This document shows positions 51,285-52,391 of a stretch of DNA of 52,391 bases, in pieces. Within the stretch, counting starts at the first letter, position 1. Every line of letters starts with the position of its first letter. Under the pieces are notes generated by a model. The model worked only from the letters and a program-made list of their open reading frames with translations. It did not search any database and had not been told where the DNA came from. Source of the DNA: Ramlibacter sp. Lineage in GTDB: Bacteria; Pseudomonadota; Gammaproteobacteria; Burkholderiales; Burkholderiaceae_C. The position numbers were made by a program, and so were the translations under genes. The stretch is from assembly GCA_014376765.1 (NCBI GenBank), contig JACMQX010000006.1, forward strand, positions 1-52,391, read 5' to 3'.

Positions 51285-52391
51285 TCAGGGTCGCAGGAAG
51301 TTGAAGTCGCAGCCGTCCTCTGCCTGCAGGGTGGACTCCTGGTAGAGCTTGGCGTAGCCGCGCGTGGGTACCGGCGGCGCGGGCGGCATCGCCTTGCGCC
51401 TGGCGGCCAGCTCGGCTTCATCGACCAGCAGGTCAATCTTCCGGTCTTTCACCGAGAGGCGAATGCGGTCGCCATTGCGCACCAGGCCCAGCGGGCCACC
51501 CACTGCCGCCTCAGGCGACACGTGGAGCACGACGGTGCCGTAGGCGGTGCCGCTCATGCGCGCGTCGGAAATACGCACCATGTCTTTCACGCCCGCGCGC
51601 AGCAGCTTTTGCGGGATCGGCAGGTAGCCCGCCTCCGGCATGGCCGATGCGCTGGTGGGGCCGGCGTTCTGCAGCACCATGAAATCGTCTGCCTCAATGT
51701 CCAGCGCCGGGTCGTCCACACGGGCTGCCAGATCTTCCAGCGAGTTGAAGACCACCGCACGCCCTGTGCGCTCAAAGAGCTTGGGGTCCGCAGCCGAGCG
51801 CTTGATGATCGCGCCGTTGGGTGCCAGCGTGCCGAAGAGCGCGGCGAGCCCGCCTTCAGCGCGGATCGGGTTGGCCATGGTGTGCACCACCTCGCGGTCC
51901 ACCCAGGTCGCTTCACCCTGCAAGCGTTCGCCCATGGTCTCGCCGGTGATGGTGAGGCAGTCCAGGTGCAACAGCGGCGCCAGCTCGCGCAGGACAGCGC
52001 CCAGGCCGCCGGCTGCAAACAAGTCCGACATGTAGTGTTGCCCGGTGGGCTTCAGGTCCACCAGCACCGGCGTGGTGTCTGACAGTTCATTCAAGCGTTG
52101 CAGCGGGATGCGGATGCCGCGCCGCCCGGCGATGGCGGTGAGGTGGATCAAGGCATTGGTCGAGCCGCCAATGGCAAGCAGCACGCGCAAGGCGTTCTCT
52201 ACCGACTTCTCCGTAATGATCTGGCTCGGACGGATCGGCGCAAGCGCGAGCTCGGCCGCACGTTTGCCGCTGGCCTCCGCCGCGCGAATGCGGTCCGAGT
52301 GCACAGCGGGAATTGCCGCCGTGCCGGGCAGCGACATGCCCAGCGCTTCCGCAATGGAGGCCATGGTGCTTGCAGTACCCATCACGCCGCA
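51285..52391 (-). CDS. IlvD/Edd-family dehydratase, 5' part outside the window
   Basis: The window holds at least 368 C-terminal codons of a dihydroxy-acid or sugar-acid dehydratase. It begins CGVMGTASTMASIAEAL, where the first residue visible is the conserved iron-sulfur cysteine. PGTAAIPAVHSDR, LLAIGGSTNALIHL, the VRISDARMSGTAYGTVVLH block and LVRNGDRIRLSV follow. Full proteins are about 570-600 residues, so roughly 200 residues lie beyond the edge. The family dehydrates 2,3-dihydroxy acids, including L-arabonate and D-xylonate. With the RraA-family and LacI genes downstream, a sugar-acid role is more likely than branched-chain amino-acid synthesis. Confidence 0.9.
   Translation of the reverse strand, partial: CGVMGTASTMASIAEALGMSLPGTAAIPAVHSDRIRAAEASGKRAAELALAPIRPSQIITEKSVENALRVLLAIGGSTNALIHLTAIAGRRGIRIPLQRLNELSDTTPVLVDLKPTGQHYMSDLFAAGGLGAVLRELAPLLHLDCLTITGETMGERLQGEATWVDREVVHTMANPIRAEGGLAALFGTLAPNGAIIKRSAADPKLFERTGRAVVFNSLEDLAARVDDPALDIEADDFMVLQNAGPTSASAMPEAGYLPIPQKLLRAGVKDMVRISDARMSGTAYGTVVLHVSPEAAVGGPLGLVRNGDRIRLSVKDRKIDLLVDEAELAARRKAMPPAPPVPTRGYAKLYQESTLQAEDGCDFNFLRP

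Overview
The window is GC-rich, densely packed bacterial chromosome. Gene content points to a betaproteobacterium of the order Burkholderiales, most likely family Comamonadaceae. The support is a Bug/TctC-type solute receptor, AEC and DMT carriers, a homodimeric AceE, DUF1501/DUF1800 pairs and characteristic hairpin repeats. This assignment is inference from family knowledge, not from a search. I see no rRNA, tRNA, insertion sequence, CRISPR array or phage gene. Most genes sit in tight operons with 1-4 base overlaps.

Layout. (1) 2-5386, plus strand: an amino-acid or small-molecule catabolic run of DMT carrier, PLP aminotransferase, GST, PhzF-like isomerase, glyoxalase-like protein and a threonine dehydratase broken by a diverged 38-base duplication. 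(2) 5595-6266: a histidine-phosphatase-fold protein with Ser at the usual second catalytic His. (3) 6359-12410, minus strand: a cyanate module (lipoprotein, PAS kinase, NarL-type regulator, receptor, permease, ATPase, cyanase) with a 7-bp inverted repeat between the regulator and the transporter. (4) 12503-15001: an MCE lipid-transport set (MlaE-like, MlaD-like, lipoprotein) without an ATPase gene. (5) 15009-19132, minus: an internally deleted solute receptor, a creatininase-family protein and AceE. (6) 19238-25989, plus: AlaX editing protein, a ScsB/DsbD-like reductase with a partner peroxiredoxin-like protein, a CoA-binding protein, MetY and HemE. (7) 25990-32248: an intergenic region with a terminator and two DnaA-box matches, then PriA, an AEC carrier, Rep helicase and a small secreted protein. 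(8) 32252-38731: topoisomerase IB, the DUF1501/DUF1800 pair, a TPR protein and an SDR. (9) 38803-43171, minus: an aromatic-catabolism cluster (LigJ-like hydratase, LigB-like ring-cleavage enzyme, Rieske oxygenase, Bug receptor) with a divergent GntR regulator. (10) 44146-49382, plus: a six-gene ba3-type (family B) oxidase operon with three c-type cytochromes carrying seven haem motifs and a 56-residue membrane subunit. (11) 49437-52391, minus: LacI regulator, RraA-family aldolase-like protein and an IlvD/Edd dehydratase cut by the window edge.

The strongest candidates for something undescribed are the oxidase operon with its own triheme dehydrogenase-type cytochrome, the Rieske/LigB/LigJ ring-degradation cluster next to it, and two-component control of a cyanate transporter and cyanase. 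The strongest structural anomaly is the out-of-register junction in the threonine dehydratase gene. All substrate assignments are inferred; none is shown by sequence alone.
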